64,000 nt of DNA from Fodinicurvata sediminis DSM 21159 (GCF_000420625.1 NZ_ATVH01000018.1:143270-207269), one strand, 5' to 3'. Shown: positions 17,242 to 25,298, counted from the first letter of the stretch. The notes: generated by a model not told the origin, from the letters alone. Numbers and translations: made by a program.

Positions 17242-17330
17242 CCTCCTCTTCTTGAGCAAGGTTGCTGGTTGTATGGTTCGATAGCGTCCGATTATCGGCA
17301 CGCCACGAAAAGACCCATTATGGCGCCTTT
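17242..17330 (-). ncRNA. ROSE-like RNA thermometer in the Hsp20 leader
   Basis: The roughly 100-base leader can form three hairpins: CGCCA/TGGCG arms (17301-17305 with 17321-17325), CCGA/TCGG (17288-17298), and a final one at 17242-17261. In the last, the RNA CCUUGCUC pairs with all seven bases of the Shine-Dalgarno GAGGAGG through a five-base loop AAGAA, leaving a single bulged G. The UUGCU element opposite the Shine-Dalgarno with that bulged G is the diagnostic feature of ROSE (repression of heat-shock gene expression) thermometers, known from rhizobial and other proteobacterial Hsp20 genes. At growth temperature the site is closed and heat melts it. Confidence 0.75.
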
Positions 17331-17338
17331 GTAGAAAG

Positions 17339-17366
17339 AAATGGTGAATCATTGGGCACCTTCAAG
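17339..17366 (-). promoter_or_regulatory. Sigma-32 (RpoH) heat-shock promoter of Hsp20
   Basis: On the minus strand CTTGAA (17366-17361) is followed by 14 bases and CACCATTT (17346-17339), one mismatch from the E. coli RpoH -10 CCCCATTT. Spacing and both boxes fit the RpoH consensus. The transcript would start near 17331, just before the ROSE-like leader, so the gene appears controlled by heat at both transcription and translation. Confidence 0.75.
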
Positions 17367-17431
17367 TGGGATGCCGCTGCTTTTATGCCCCTGCACGATT
17401 ACATATACGACATATAGTGCCGCGACTGTGC

Positions 17432-17460
17432 TTGACCCTTGCTTATAGGCTTTCTACCGT
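17432..17460 (+). promoter_or_regulatory. Promoter of the cobalamin riboswitch operon
   Basis: TTGACC (17432-17437, five of six) is followed by 17 bases and TACCGT (17455-17460, weak, three of six). It would start RNA near 17467, immediately upstream of the cobalamin riboswitch core. The -10 is poor, so the exact start is uncertain, but a promoter here is required by the riboswitch position. Confidence 0.45.
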
Positions 17461-17473
17461 AAGGCCAACATTG

Positions 17474-17611
17474 GACGGTTCCTCGATAGGGGATGAAAGG
17501 CAATCCGGTGCGGCCGACCCAAGTCGGGGGCCAAGTCCGGAACTGTTCCAGCACCTGTAAGCGCCTGTCCGCAATCGCGTAGACATCGCGCAAGTCAGTC
17601 AGCCTGCCGCC
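17474..17611 (+). ncRNA. Cobalamin (AdoCbl-type) riboswitch
   Basis: Conserved blocks occur in the right order: ACGGTTCC, then GGATGAAAGGCAATCCGGTG (consensus GGTGAAAAGGGAAtCCGGTG), then GTCCGGAACTG and CACCTGTAAGCG (consensus ACTGTaAGCG), and finally the B12 box AGTCAGTCAGCCTGCCG (consensus AGYCAGGAGACCTGCC). This architecture binds adenosylcobalamin and lowers expression when B12 is plentiful. It precedes hupE and the cobalamin genes. A 9-bp hairpin at 17629-17653 lies between its 3' end and hupE and is the likely expression platform. Confidence 0.92.
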
Positions 17612-17628
17612 AAAAGATGATTTTCCTG

Positions 17629-17653
17629 ACCTTCCGGACTGTGCCCGGAAGGT
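17629..17653 (+). terminator. Riboswitch expression-platform hairpin
   Basis: A perfect 9-bp stem (ACCTTCCGG and CCGGAAGGT, loop ACTGTGC) follows the B12 box by about 18 bases. It is the obvious conditional terminator or structural switch of the riboswitch. The flank TCTGAGC is not T-rich, so Rho-independent termination is not certain. hupE starts about 50 bases later, so direct masking of the ribosome site is less likely. Confidence 0.5.
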
Positions 17654-17704
17654 TCTGAGCTATTGAACAGTCATTCAGGCCGGCCGGCCTGCAACACGGG
17701 GGAC

Positions 17705-18322
17705 ATGATGAACCACACAACCATTCTCAGATTCACACGCTTTGCAGCCGCTTTTCTGCCAGCAGCTCTTCTCGCCTCGGCGGCTGCGGCACACCCGGGC
17801 CATGAGACGCATGCAGGTGCGACCTTCCTGGGCGGTCTTGCTCATCCCGTGACGGGTCTTGACCACCTTCTGGCCATGGTAGCGGTCGGTGTCTGGGCCT
17901 ACGCACTGGGTGGCCGCGCGCTTTGGGTTGTACCGAGCATCTTCGTGATGGCGATGGCCGTGGCCGGCGCTGCCGGTCTTGCCGGTTGGCAGTTCGCCCT
18001 GGCTGAAAGCGGTATTGCGCTATCGGTACTGGTCCTCGGTGTCCTGATTGCGGCGACAGTGCGCGTGCGTTGGGAAATCGGAGCCGCCATGGTGGGCCTC
18101 TTTGCTGTTTTCCATGGCTATGCACATGGTGTGGAAATGCCCGCCAGTGGCTCGCCAATCGCCTATGTTACCGGCTTTCTGATGGCGACAGCACTCCTTC
18201 ATGCGGCAGGCGTTGGACTTGGTGTTCTGGCGGGTCGGCTGGCCTATACGCCAGCTGTGCGTGTGGCAGGAGGTGCCATGGCCGTGGCTGGGGCCTGGAT
18301 GCTTGGCGGCGGGTATATTTGA
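17705..18322 (+). CDS. hupE: HupE/UreJ family metal permease, probable cobalt importer
   Basis: 205 residues from ATG 17705, preceded by GGGGGA; a second ATG at 17708 is equally possible. A signal-like first helix (FAAAFLPAALLASAAAAHPGH) is followed by five further membrane helices. The N-terminal HPGHETH and the helix motif HPVTGLDHLLAM carry the His/Asp residues typical of HupE/UreJ secondary nickel or cobalt transporters, and a second His set appears in VFHGYAHGVEMP. Being the first gene after a cobalamin riboswitch points to cobalt import for B12 synthesis rather than nickel for hydrogenase or urease. Confidence 0.85.
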   Translation: MMNHTTILRFTRFAAAFLPAALLASAAAAHPGHETHAGATFLGGLAHPVTGLDHLLAMVAVGVWAYALGGRALWVVPSIFVMAMAVAGAAGLAGWQFALAESGIALSVLVLGVLIAATVRVRWEIGAAMVGLFAVFHGYAHGVEMPASGSPIAYVTGFLMATALLHAAGVGLGVLAGRLAYTPAVRVAGGAMAVAGAWMLGGGYI

Positions 18323-18372
18323 GCGTACGCAATACATGAGCCCGACACGATAAAGAAGGCAGGAGAGTAAGT

Positions 18373-19422
18373 ATGGCCGAGCGCCTGGGATTAATGGTTT
18401 GTGGTCACGGGAGTCGTGATGAGCATGCCGTGGCGGAGTTTGCCAGCTTGGCGGAGCACATGCGCCAGCGCTTTACCGATTGGCCTGTTGACTATGGCTA
18501 TCTGGAGTTTGCGCGTCCCGTGATCCGTGATGGGCTGGACAAGCTGCGCGAACAGCAGGTGAATCGCATCCTGGCCGTGCCTGGCATGTTGTTTGCGGCT
18601 GGCCATGCCAAGAACGACATACCCTCGGTGCTCAACACCTACCAGGCGCAGCATCCTGGCCTCGAGATCAACTATGGTCGCGAACTGGGTATAGATCTGA
18701 AGATGCTGCAAGCCGCCGGCGACCGAATCCAGGAAGCCCTGGATGGTGTGAACGAGACGGTTCCTCGTCATGATACGCTTCTGGTCGTTGTCGGACGCGG
18801 CGCATCGGATCCGGATGCCAATTCCAACGTCGCAAAGGTCACCCGCATGTTGTGGGAAGGCCTGGGCTTCGGCTGGGCAGAGACCTGTTACTCCGGGGTT
18901 ACCTTCCCGCTGGTGGAGCCGGGCCTCGAGCACGCAGCCCGCCTTGGCTTCAAGCGTATCGTGGTCTTTCCCTATTTCCTTTTCACGGGCGTGCTGGTCA
19001 GGCGAATCTATGAGCATACCGACCGTGTTGCGGCGCGACATCCGGACATCGAGTTCATAAAGGCGCCTTACCTGAATGATCATCCCCGCGTGCTGGATAC
19101 CATGGCTGCACGTGTCGAGGAGATCCTGGAAGGCACGAACAACATGAACTGCCAGATGTGCAAATACCGTGAACAGGTGCTGGGATTCGAAGCGGAAGTC
19201 GGGCTGCCCCAGGAGAGCCACCATCACCATGTCGAGGGCATCGGCTCCGGGCAGGAGGAACATGCCCATGGCCATTCCCATGGGTCACACTCTCACGGGC
19301 ACGAACATGGGCATGATCACAGCCATAGCCACAGCCACCATCACCCCTATCCGCATGCAGATCATCCTCTTGGGCCGCGCACCCTGAAGGAAAATGCGGG
19401 AGGCGGTCAGCAGGGTGGATGA
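18373..19422 (+). CDS. cbiX: Sirohydrochlorin cobaltochelatase CbiX, long form
   Basis: 349 residues. Two chelatase-like halves occupy about 1-130 and 135-250, with GHGSRDEH at residues 11-18 supplying the active-site His. The protein then has MNCQMC (Cys260, Cys263), matching the MxCxxC motif of Bacillus-type CbiX-long that holds an Fe-S cluster, and a tail with 21 His between residues 283 and 331. It inserts cobalt into sirohydrochlorin at the start of the oxygen-independent B12 route. The His tail is likely a metal store or delivery arm. It overlaps cobH by four bases. Confidence 0.92.
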   Translation: MAERLGLMVCGHGSRDEHAVAEFASLAEHMRQRFTDWPVDYGYLEFARPVIRDGLDKLREQQVNRILAVPGMLFAAGHAKNDIPSVLNTYQAQHPGLEINYGRELGIDLKMLQAAGDRIQEALDGVNETVPRHDTLLVVVGRGASDPDANSNVAKVTRMLWEGLGFGWAETCYSGVTFPLVEPGLEHAARLGFKRIVVFPYFLFTGVLVRRIYEHTDRVAARHPDIEFIKAPYLNDHPRVLDTMAARVEEILEGTNNMNCQMCKYREQVLGFEAEVGLPQESHHHHVEGIGSGQEEHAHGHSHGSHSHGHEHGHDHSHSHSHHHPYPHADHPLGPRTLKENAGGGQQGG

Positions 19423-20060
19423 ACATGCCGCAGAGAGATTACCTGCGTGATCCGGCGGCCATCTACCAGAAGTCTTTCGAGACGGTTCGGCAGGAAGCTG
19501 TGCTCGCGCATCTTCCGACGAGCGTCCACGGCCTCGTCGTGCGGATGATCCATGCCTGTGGGATGGTGGACATAGCAGAGGATATCCGTGTCGAGGGAAA
19601 TGCGGCTGCTGCCGGTGCCAGCGCACTGCGTTCGGGAAAGCCGGTCCTGGTGGATTGCGAGATGCTGGCACACGGCATCATTGGCTCCAGGCTGCCTGCT
19701 GGCAACAAGGTTGTGTGCAGCCTGAATGACCCATCCGTTCCGACCTTGGCAGGTCAGCAGCAAACAACGCGTTCGGCGGCAGCTGTCGAGCTTTGGGGAT
19801 CGCAGCTGGATGGGGCAGTCGTTGCCATTGGGAATGCACCGACAGCTCTGTTTCGTCTGATTGAATTGCTGGAGGAGGGAGCGCCCCAACCGGCCGCGAT
19901 TATTGCTGCCCCCGTTGGTTTTGTCGGGGCGGTCGAGTCCAAGCAGGCGCTTGTTGATGCATCACTGGGCATACCCTTTGTAACCTTGTTGGGGCGTCGC
20001 GGGGGCAGCGCAATTACAGCCGCAGGCGTGAATGCATTGGCAGGGGAATGGACGCAATGA
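19419..20060 (+). CDS. cobH: Precorrin-8X / cobalt-precorrin-8 methylmutase
   Basis: 213 residues, single domain. The catalytic His is in VRMIHACGM (His45), followed by the family blocks VDCEMLAHGI, GNAPTALFRLIELLEEG and GFVGAVESKQAL. The enzyme moves the C11 methyl to C12, giving (cobalt-)hydrogenobyrinic or cobyrinic acid. Given CbiX and CbiD in the locus it should act on the cobalt form, as CbiC does. It starts inside the cbiX stop and its 3' end overlaps cobL by 13 bases. Confidence 0.94.
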   Translation: MNMPQRDYLRDPAAIYQKSFETVRQEAVLAHLPTSVHGLVVRMIHACGMVDIAEDIRVEGNAAAAGASALRSGKPVLVDCEMLAHGIIGSRLPAGNKVVCSLNDPSVPTLAGQQQTTRSAAAVELWGSQLDGAVVAIGNAPTALFRLIELLEEGAPQPAAIIAAPVGFVGAVESKQALVDASLGIPFVTLLGRRGGSAITAAGVNALAGEWTQ

Positions 20061-21274
20061 CTCGCTGGCTTTCCATCGTGGGCATTGGTGAGGATGGCCT
20101 TTCGGGCCTGGGAGAGCAGGCAAGGCACCTGATCGATCAAGCCGAAGTCTTGATAGGGGGGGAGCGGCATCTGTCCATGCTGCCTGAAGATGGCCGTGAG
20201 CGTTTGACCTGGCCCTCACCTCTCAGCCGTTTGGTGGCGGAGATCGAGGCTCGGCGCGGCCAGTCCGTGTGCGTTGTGGCGACAGGCGATCCCTTCTGCT
20301 TCGGCATCGGGACGACCCTGGCGCGACGCATCCCCATGATGGAGATGCAGGTGGTTCCGGCGCCATCTGCCTTCTCGCTTGCCTGTGCACAGCTGGGTTG
20401 GTCCTTGCCCGAAGTGAGTCTTCTCACACTTCATGGCCGGCCCACCAGCCTCCTCATTCCGGCACTTCAGCCAGATGCCCGCCTCATGGTTCTAAGCGAC
20501 AGCCGCAGGACTCCTGCCGAAGTTGCGTCTCTGTTGTGTGAGAAGGGGTTTGGGGCGAGTGAGCTGCATGTCCTGGAGCATTTGGGCGGGCCCAGGCAGC
20601 GTGTTCTGCACCTGCGCGCCGACCAGGAGGATTTCCCTGAGTTCGCCGATTTTAATACCATTGCAGTGGTCTGTCGGGCCGGCACTGAAACTGAAATCCT
20701 GCCCAGGGTTCCGGGGTTGCCCGATACTGCCTTCCATCACGATGGCCAGCTGACAAAGCGGGAGGTTCGTGCGGTTACGCTGTCGGCTCTCATGCCGGGG
20801 CCAGATCAGGTTCTTTGGGATGTTGGAGCCGGGTCCGGTTCGGTGGCTGTCGAGTGGATGCGAACAACTCCCACCACGCGCGCCGTGGCCATCGAGCGCC
20901 AGGCTGCGCGTTGCGAGATGATAGCCAGCAATGCAGCACGACTGGGTGTCCCTTACCTGAAGCTGGTTCCAGGAGAGGCGCCATCCTGCCTGTCGGATTT
21001 GCCAGCGCCAGACGCCATTTTCATCGGTGGCGGTATCAATGGGGAAGGGCTTTTCGAGGCTTGCTGGCAGGCCTTGAAGCCAGGTGGTCGACTGGTCGCC
21101 AATGCTGTGACGCTGGAGGGAGAGGCGCGCCTGGCCGGCTTGCAGGCTGAGTACGGGGGAGAGCTGCGCCGGCTGTCCGTGTCACGTTCAGAGTCTGTTG
21201 GCCCGTTCCGGGGGTGGCGGCCCGCCATGCCGGTCACTCAGTTTGCCTTGGTCAAACCCAGAGGCGAAGCCTGA
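20048..21274 (+). CDS. cobL: Precorrin-6Y C5,15-methyltransferase (decarboxylating), CbiE-CbiT fusion
   Basis: 408 residues in two domains. Residues about 5-205 form the CbiE tetrapyrrole methylase (WLSIVGIGEDGLSGLGEQAR, then VVATGDPFCFGIG). Residues about 215-405 form the CbiT Rossmann methyltransferase (TKREVRAVTLSALMPGPDQ, LWDVGAGSGSVAVEWM, DAIFIGGGINGEGLFE). Together they methylate C5 and C15 and remove the acetate carboxylate. The fused form is the CobL arrangement. Overlaps with both neighbours suggest tight translational coupling. Confidence 0.95.
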   Translation: MDAMTRWLSIVGIGEDGLSGLGEQARHLIDQAEVLIGGERHLSMLPEDGRERLTWPSPLSRLVAEIEARRGQSVCVVATGDPFCFGIGTTLARRIPMMEMQVVPAPSAFSLACAQLGWSLPEVSLLTLHGRPTSLLIPALQPDARLMVLSDSRRTPAEVASLLCEKGFGASELHVLEHLGGPRQRVLHLRADQEDFPEFADFNTIAVVCRAGTETEILPRVPGLPDTAFHHDGQLTKREVRAVTLSALMPGPDQVLWDVGAGSGSVAVEWMRTTPTTRAVAIERQAARCEMIASNAARLGVPYLKLVPGEAPSCLSDLPAPDAIFIGGGINGEGLFEACWQALKPGGRLVANAVTLEGEARLAGLQAEYGGELRRLSVSRSESVGPFRGWRPAMPVTQFALVKPRGEA

Positions 21275-21978
21275 TGGCCGGGAAGCTTTATGGTCTTGGT
21301 CTTGGCCCGGGGGATCCCGAACTGCTTACGCTGAAGGCGCATCGGATTCTGACAAGCAGCCCTGTCGTTGCCTATCCGGCTCTGGAGGATGGAGACAGTT
21401 TCGCCCGTTCGATCGTGGCGGCGTATCTGTCCGACAGGCAGAAAGAGATTGTCATACGAATCCCCATGACAGTTGAGCGCGCCCCTGCCCAGCAGGCGTA
21501 TGACCGCGCCAGTCTGGAGTTGGCGCAAGAGCTGGACGAGGGGCGGGATGTAGCTGTGCTCTGTGAAGGGGATCCCTTCTTCTACGGCTCTTTCATGTAT
21601 CTCTTCGGCCGTCTTGCCGAACGCTATTCAACGTCCGTTGTTCCGGGCGTGACCTCCCTGACGGCCTGCTCTGCTGCAGCCTGTGCGCCTCTGGCAGCCC
21701 GGAACGATACCCTGGCGGTCCTGCCAGCCCCGCTCTCGGATGAACAGCTGGAATCCAGGTTAAGGAGCTTCGATGCTGTGGCCATCATCAAGCCTGGTCG
21801 ACATTTCGGCAGGATTCACGCCTTGCTGGATCGCATGGAGCTGCTCGATGAGGCGCACTATGTGGAGCGGGCGACACTCGCAAACCAAAGGATACTCAAG
21901 ATGCGCGATGTACCGGATGACACTGTGCCCTATTTCTCGATGATCCTGGTGCATCAGCGTGGGGATGCCTGGAGATGA
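21274..21978 (+). CDS. cobI: Precorrin-2 / cobalt-precorrin-2 C20-methyltransferase
   Basis: 234 residues from ATG 21274, which shares a base with the cobL stop; the frame is open further back but only over cobL. Hallmarks of tetrapyrrole methylases are KLYGLGLGPGDPELLTLKAH at the N-terminus (SAM-binding Gly loop), VAVLCEGDPFFYGSFMYL and VVPGVTSLTACSAAACAPL. It adds the C20 methyl that is later expelled at ring contraction. In this locus the substrate should be cobalt-precorrin-2 (CbiL role). Confidence 0.93.
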   Translation: MAGKLYGLGLGPGDPELLTLKAHRILTSSPVVAYPALEDGDSFARSIVAAYLSDRQKEIVIRIPMTVERAPAQQAYDRASLELAQELDEGRDVAVLCEGDPFFYGSFMYLFGRLAERYSTSVVPGVTSLTACSAAACAPLAARNDTLAVLPAPLSDEQLESRLRSFDAVAIIKPGRHFGRIHALLDRMELLDEAHYVERATLANQRILKMRDVPDDTVPYFSMILVHQRGDAWR

Positions 21979-23798
21979 TGGAAGCCATTCCCGGTAATGC
22001 GGCCCTTTTGACCCTGACTGGCAGGGGCGCTGAACTGGCACGCCGTCTGCAGCGCGAGCTGCCAGGCAGTACGGTCCACGGACTGACAGGGCGGGTCGAG
22101 GATTGTGACCATGCCTTTTCGGACACGGGCGCGGAACTGGCCGAAATTTTTGCACAGGGGCGCCCAATCATAGGTATCTGTGCTTCCGGCATCCTGATCC
22201 GCTTTCTAGGGCCATTGCTTTCTGACAAGGGAACCGAGCCGCCGGTCCTTTCTCTGGCAGAGGATGCAAGCTCGGTTGTGCCTTTGTTGGGAGGGCATCA
22301 CGGTGCCAATCGCCTGGCCCGCATCCTTGCTGATCTGTTGGAGGGACATGCCGCAATTACCACGGCCGGTGATCTGAACTACGACACGGCTCTGGATGAG
22401 CCGCCGACTGGCTGGCGTCTTGGCAATCCCAAGGATATCAAGGCCTTTACTTCAGCACTGATGCGCGGAGAAAAAATATTTAAAAACAGTTTATTGCCGG
22501 GCTTCCTTAAGAATATACCTCAGTCCCATGACGGGGCGCTCAAAATTGCGCTTGGGCCATCCGTTCATCAAGGGGGTGAAGCCTGCCTGGTCTATCATCC
22601 TGCGGTGTTGGCGCTTGGTGTGGGCTGTGAGCGGGATTGCCCGCCGGAAGAACTTGAAAAACTGGTTGAAGAAACGCTCCGAGACGCAGGCCTGGCACCG
22701 GAAGCCGTTGCTTTGGTGGCCAGTGTGGATCTCAAGATGGACGAGGTCGCCGTTCATCACATGGCGCGCCACCTGGGTGTGCCGGCCCGTTTCTTCACAC
22801 CTGACAGGTTGGAAACGGAAACGCCTCGCTTGGCCAATCCATCGAAGCTGGTGTTCCAGGAAGTGGGCTGCCACGGCGTGGCCGAGGCTGCCGCGCTGGC
22901 AGCGGCCGGGTCACAGGGGACGCTGGTGGTCACCAAGCACAAAAGCCGTGGTGCAACCTGTGCAGTGGCCCGGGCGATAGACATTATCGACCCCCAGGCC
23001 ATGGGTGTGGCGCGCGGGCGGCTGTCCGTCGTAGGTATTGGACCAGGCCGCGCGGACTGGCGCACGCCAGAGGTTACCCGCATGATTTCTCAGGCGGAGG
23101 ACCTTGTCGGCTATGGCCTTTATCTGGATCTCCTCGGACCACTGGCGCAAGGAAAGACACACCATGTCTATGACCTGGGCCAGGAGGAAGTGCGCGTGAA
23201 AGCCGCACTGGACCTGGCGGCCGAGGGGCGCAATGTGGCGCTGGTTTCCTCCGGGGATATCGGAATCTATGCCATGGCGACGCTGGTTTTCGAGCTGCTT
23301 GAGCGCCGGGATAACCCGAATTGGGCGCGCATCGAGATCGAGGTGGCTCCAGGCGTGTCGGCTTTCCAGGCCATGGGCGCGCGGATAGGGGCTCCCTTTG
23401 GGCATGATTTCTGCTGCATCTCCCTGTCAGACCTGTTGACCCCCTGGGATGCCATCGAGCGGCGCCTGGAAGCGGCGGCGGCAGGAGATTTCGTCATCGC
23501 TTTCTACAACCCGGTGTCGCGTCGTCGGCGCCACCAACTGGCCCGGGCCAAGGAAATCCTGCTTCAGAAGCGGCCCGAAGACACCCCTGTTGTATTGGGC
23601 AGTAACCTGGGCCGCCAAGGTGAGCAATTGAGCGTGATTCGTCTTGCCGACCTGGAAGTCGATGACGTGGACATGCTGACTACGGTGCTGGTCGGAAGTT
23701 CGCAAAGTCGCGCAATACCTCGTTCCGGCGGGGGGCATTGGGTTTACACACCACGCGGGTATGCCGCCAAGAACGACAGGATGGAGACGGCATCATGA
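21975..23798 (+). CDS. cobJ: CbiG-CobJ fusion: precorrin-5A hydrolase and precorrin-3B C17-methyltransferase
   Basis: 607 residues. The first 345 or so are CbiG: an N-terminal part with GICASGILIRFLGPLL and LLGGHHGANRLARILADL, a linker near residues 155-185, and a C-terminal part with VLALGVGCERDCPPEEL, LASVDLKMDE and VVTKHKSRGATCAVARA. Residues about 353-600 are a CobJ/CbiH methylase (LSVVGIGPGRADWRTPEVTR, VALVSSGDIGIYAMATLV, EVAPGVSAFQAMGARIGAPF). CbiH contracts the ring with C17 methylation and CbiG opens the resulting delta-lactone and releases acetaldehyde, so the fusion joins consecutive steps. The codons near 22470-22500 are unusually AT-rich. Confidence 0.93.
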   Translation: MMEAIPGNAALLTLTGRGAELARRLQRELPGSTVHGLTGRVEDCDHAFSDTGAELAEIFAQGRPIIGICASGILIRFLGPLLSDKGTEPPVLSLAEDASSVVPLLGGHHGANRLARILADLLEGHAAITTAGDLNYDTALDEPPTGWRLGNPKDIKAFTSALMRGEKIFKNSLLPGFLKNIPQSHDGALKIALGPSVHQGGEACLVYHPAVLALGVGCERDCPPEELEKLVEETLRDAGLAPEAVALVASVDLKMDEVAVHHMARHLGVPARFFTPDRLETETPRLANPSKLVFQEVGCHGVAEAAALAAAGSQGTLVVTKHKSRGATCAVARAIDIIDPQAMGVARGRLSVVGIGPGRADWRTPEVTRMISQAEDLVGYGLYLDLLGPLAQGKTHHVYDLGQEEVRVKAALDLAAEGRNVALVSSGDIGIYAMATLVFELLERRDNPNWARIEIEVAPGVSAFQAMGARIGAPFGHDFCCISLSDLLTPWDAIERRLEAAAAGDFVIAFYNPVSRRRRHQLARAKEILLQKRPEDTPVVLGSNLGRQGEQLSVIRLADLEVDDVDMLTTVLVGSSQSRAIPRSGGGHWVYTPRGYAAKNDRMETAS

Positions 23799-24568
23799 CA
23801 GTACACTTCATTGGGGCCGGACCTGGTGCACCGGACCTGATCACGCTACGTGGCCTGAATCTGATTCGGCGCTGTCCCGTTTGCCTCTATGCAGGATCGC
23901 TCGTACCTGCCGAAGTCGTAGCGGAAGCACCGGAAGGCGCCGTTGTGGAAGATACGGCATCCATGACGTTGGAAGACATCATCTCACGCATTCAGGCGGC
24001 CCACGAGCGCGGAGAGGATGTGGCGCGCGTGCATTCCGGTGACCCCTCAATCTATGGGGCAATCGGGGAGCAGATTCGCAAACTGGAGGAACTGGACATT
24101 CCTTTCCGGATTGTGCCTGGTGTTCCTGCTTTCGCGGCGGCGGCTGCGGAAATTGGGCGAGAGTTGACCCTTCCCGAGATCAGCCAGACGGTAATTCTGA
24201 CGCGCACGGCCATGAAGTCATCGTCCATGCCGGAGGGAGAGGATCTTGAAATCCTGGGGCGGAGCGGGGCAACACTTGCCATCCATCTCTCCGTACGCAA
24301 CCTGCGTATCCTGCGTGAGAAACTCGTGCCCCATTATGGGGAGGATTGTCCCGTGGTTGTGGCCTATCGCGCGAGCTGGCCGGATGAGCTTTATATCCAT
24401 GGAACACTTGCGGATATCCAGGCGAAGGTGAGGGCTGCCAAGATCACACGTACGGCCTTGATTCTGGTGGGGCCAGTGCTTGAACCAGGGCGCTTTCGGG
24501 ACAGCGCGCTCTATGACGCGGATCATGTGCATGTCCTGCGCCCGCACAGAAAAAAGGTCAGCGGATGA
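23795..24568 (+). CDS. cobM: Precorrin-4 / cobalt-precorrin-4 C11-methyltransferase
   Basis: 257 residues from ATG 23795, overlapping the cbiG-cobJ stop by four bases; the longer open frame lies within that gene. Tetrapyrrole methylase signatures: VHFIGAGPGAPDLITLRG, VARVHSGDPSIYGAIGEQ, FRIVPGVPAFAAAAAEIGREL, and the CobM-typical LPEISQTVILTRTAMKSS. It methylates C11 after ring contraction. Its last 11 bases overlap the convergent cobK, so the forward run of the operon meets the reverse pair here. Confidence 0.95.
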   Translation: MTVHFIGAGPGAPDLITLRGLNLIRRCPVCLYAGSLVPAEVVAEAPEGAVVEDTASMTLEDIISRIQAAHERGEDVARVHSGDPSIYGAIGEQIRKLEELDIPFRIVPGVPAFAAAAAEIGRELTLPEISQTVILTRTAMKSSSMPEGEDLEILGRSGATLAIHLSVRNLRILREKLVPHYGEDCPVVVAYRASWPDELYIHGTLADIQAKVRAAKITRTALILVGPVLEPGRFRDSALYDADHVHVLRPHRKKVSG

Positions 24569-25298
24569 TTTCGCCGATCCAGTCCAGCGCCTCCGTTACT
24601 GAACGGGCCAAGGCTCCGGGCGGAACGGGGGGGCGTTCTACCATGATGATCGGAAGCGCCAAGGCGCGTGCCGCCTGGATCTTTGCATACGATGCGGAAC
24701 CGCCGCTGTTCTTGCTGACAAGGCAGTCGATCGCATGTTCGCGCAACAAAGCCTGTTCTTCCTCGAATCGGAAGGGACCGCGCTGGGCGATGACACTATA
24801 CCTTGCCAGGGGCAGGGGATCTTCCGGTGAGTCGACAAGCCGGATCAGGTATTCCACATCCCTGCGCTGCGTGAAGGGTTCCAGTTCCTGGCGACCTGTG
24901 GCCAGGAAGGCCTTGCAATCACGCGGCAAGACTTGGGCGGCTTGCTGGAGGGATGGAACAGAGATCCATCGATCCTCTTTTTCGGCCTGCCAGGCTGGAC
25001 GCAAAAGTTTGATGCGTGGAACGCCAGCCAGTCCGGCGGCACGCTCGGCATGGACCGGCATTCTGAGCGCGAAAGGATGTGTTGCATCGACGAGAAGGTT
25101 GACCTGCTCGCCTTGCAGGTATCGGACAAGGCCGGAACTGCCGCCGAAACCGCCAATACGCACCTCTCCTGGCAAGCTTGCCGGATTGCGGGTGCGGCCG
25201 GCCAGCGACGTGATGATGCGCCAGTCGGTTTCCTGTGTCAGGTGGCGGGCCAGTTCTGCGGCTTCCTGTGTGCCTCCCAGAATCAGTAAACTAGGCAT
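24558..25298 (-). CDS. cobK: Precorrin-6A / cobalt-precorrin-6A reductase
   Basis: 246 residues from ATG 25298 (MPSLLILGGTQEAAELARHL); an upstream in-frame start would lie in cbiD. Other blocks: VDATHPFALRMPVHAERAA, LATGRQELEPF and the C-terminal CLVSKNSGGSASYAKIQAARAL with VERPPVP. The enzyme reduces the macrocycle with NAD(P)H (CobK uses NADPH, CbiJ NADH). It is read against the main operon, overlaps cbiD by eight bases and ends inside the convergent cobM end. Confidence 0.93.
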   Translation of the reverse strand: MPSLLILGGTQEAAELARHLTQETDWRIITSLAGRTRNPASLPGEVRIGGFGGSSGLVRYLQGEQVNLLVDATHPFALRMPVHAERAAGLAGVPRIKLLRPAWQAEKEDRWISVPSLQQAAQVLPRDCKAFLATGRQELEPFTQRRDVEYLIRLVDSPEDPLPLARYSVIAQRGPFRFEEEQALLREHAIDCLVSKNSGGSASYAKIQAARALALPIIMVERPPVPPGALARSVTEALDWIGEIIR

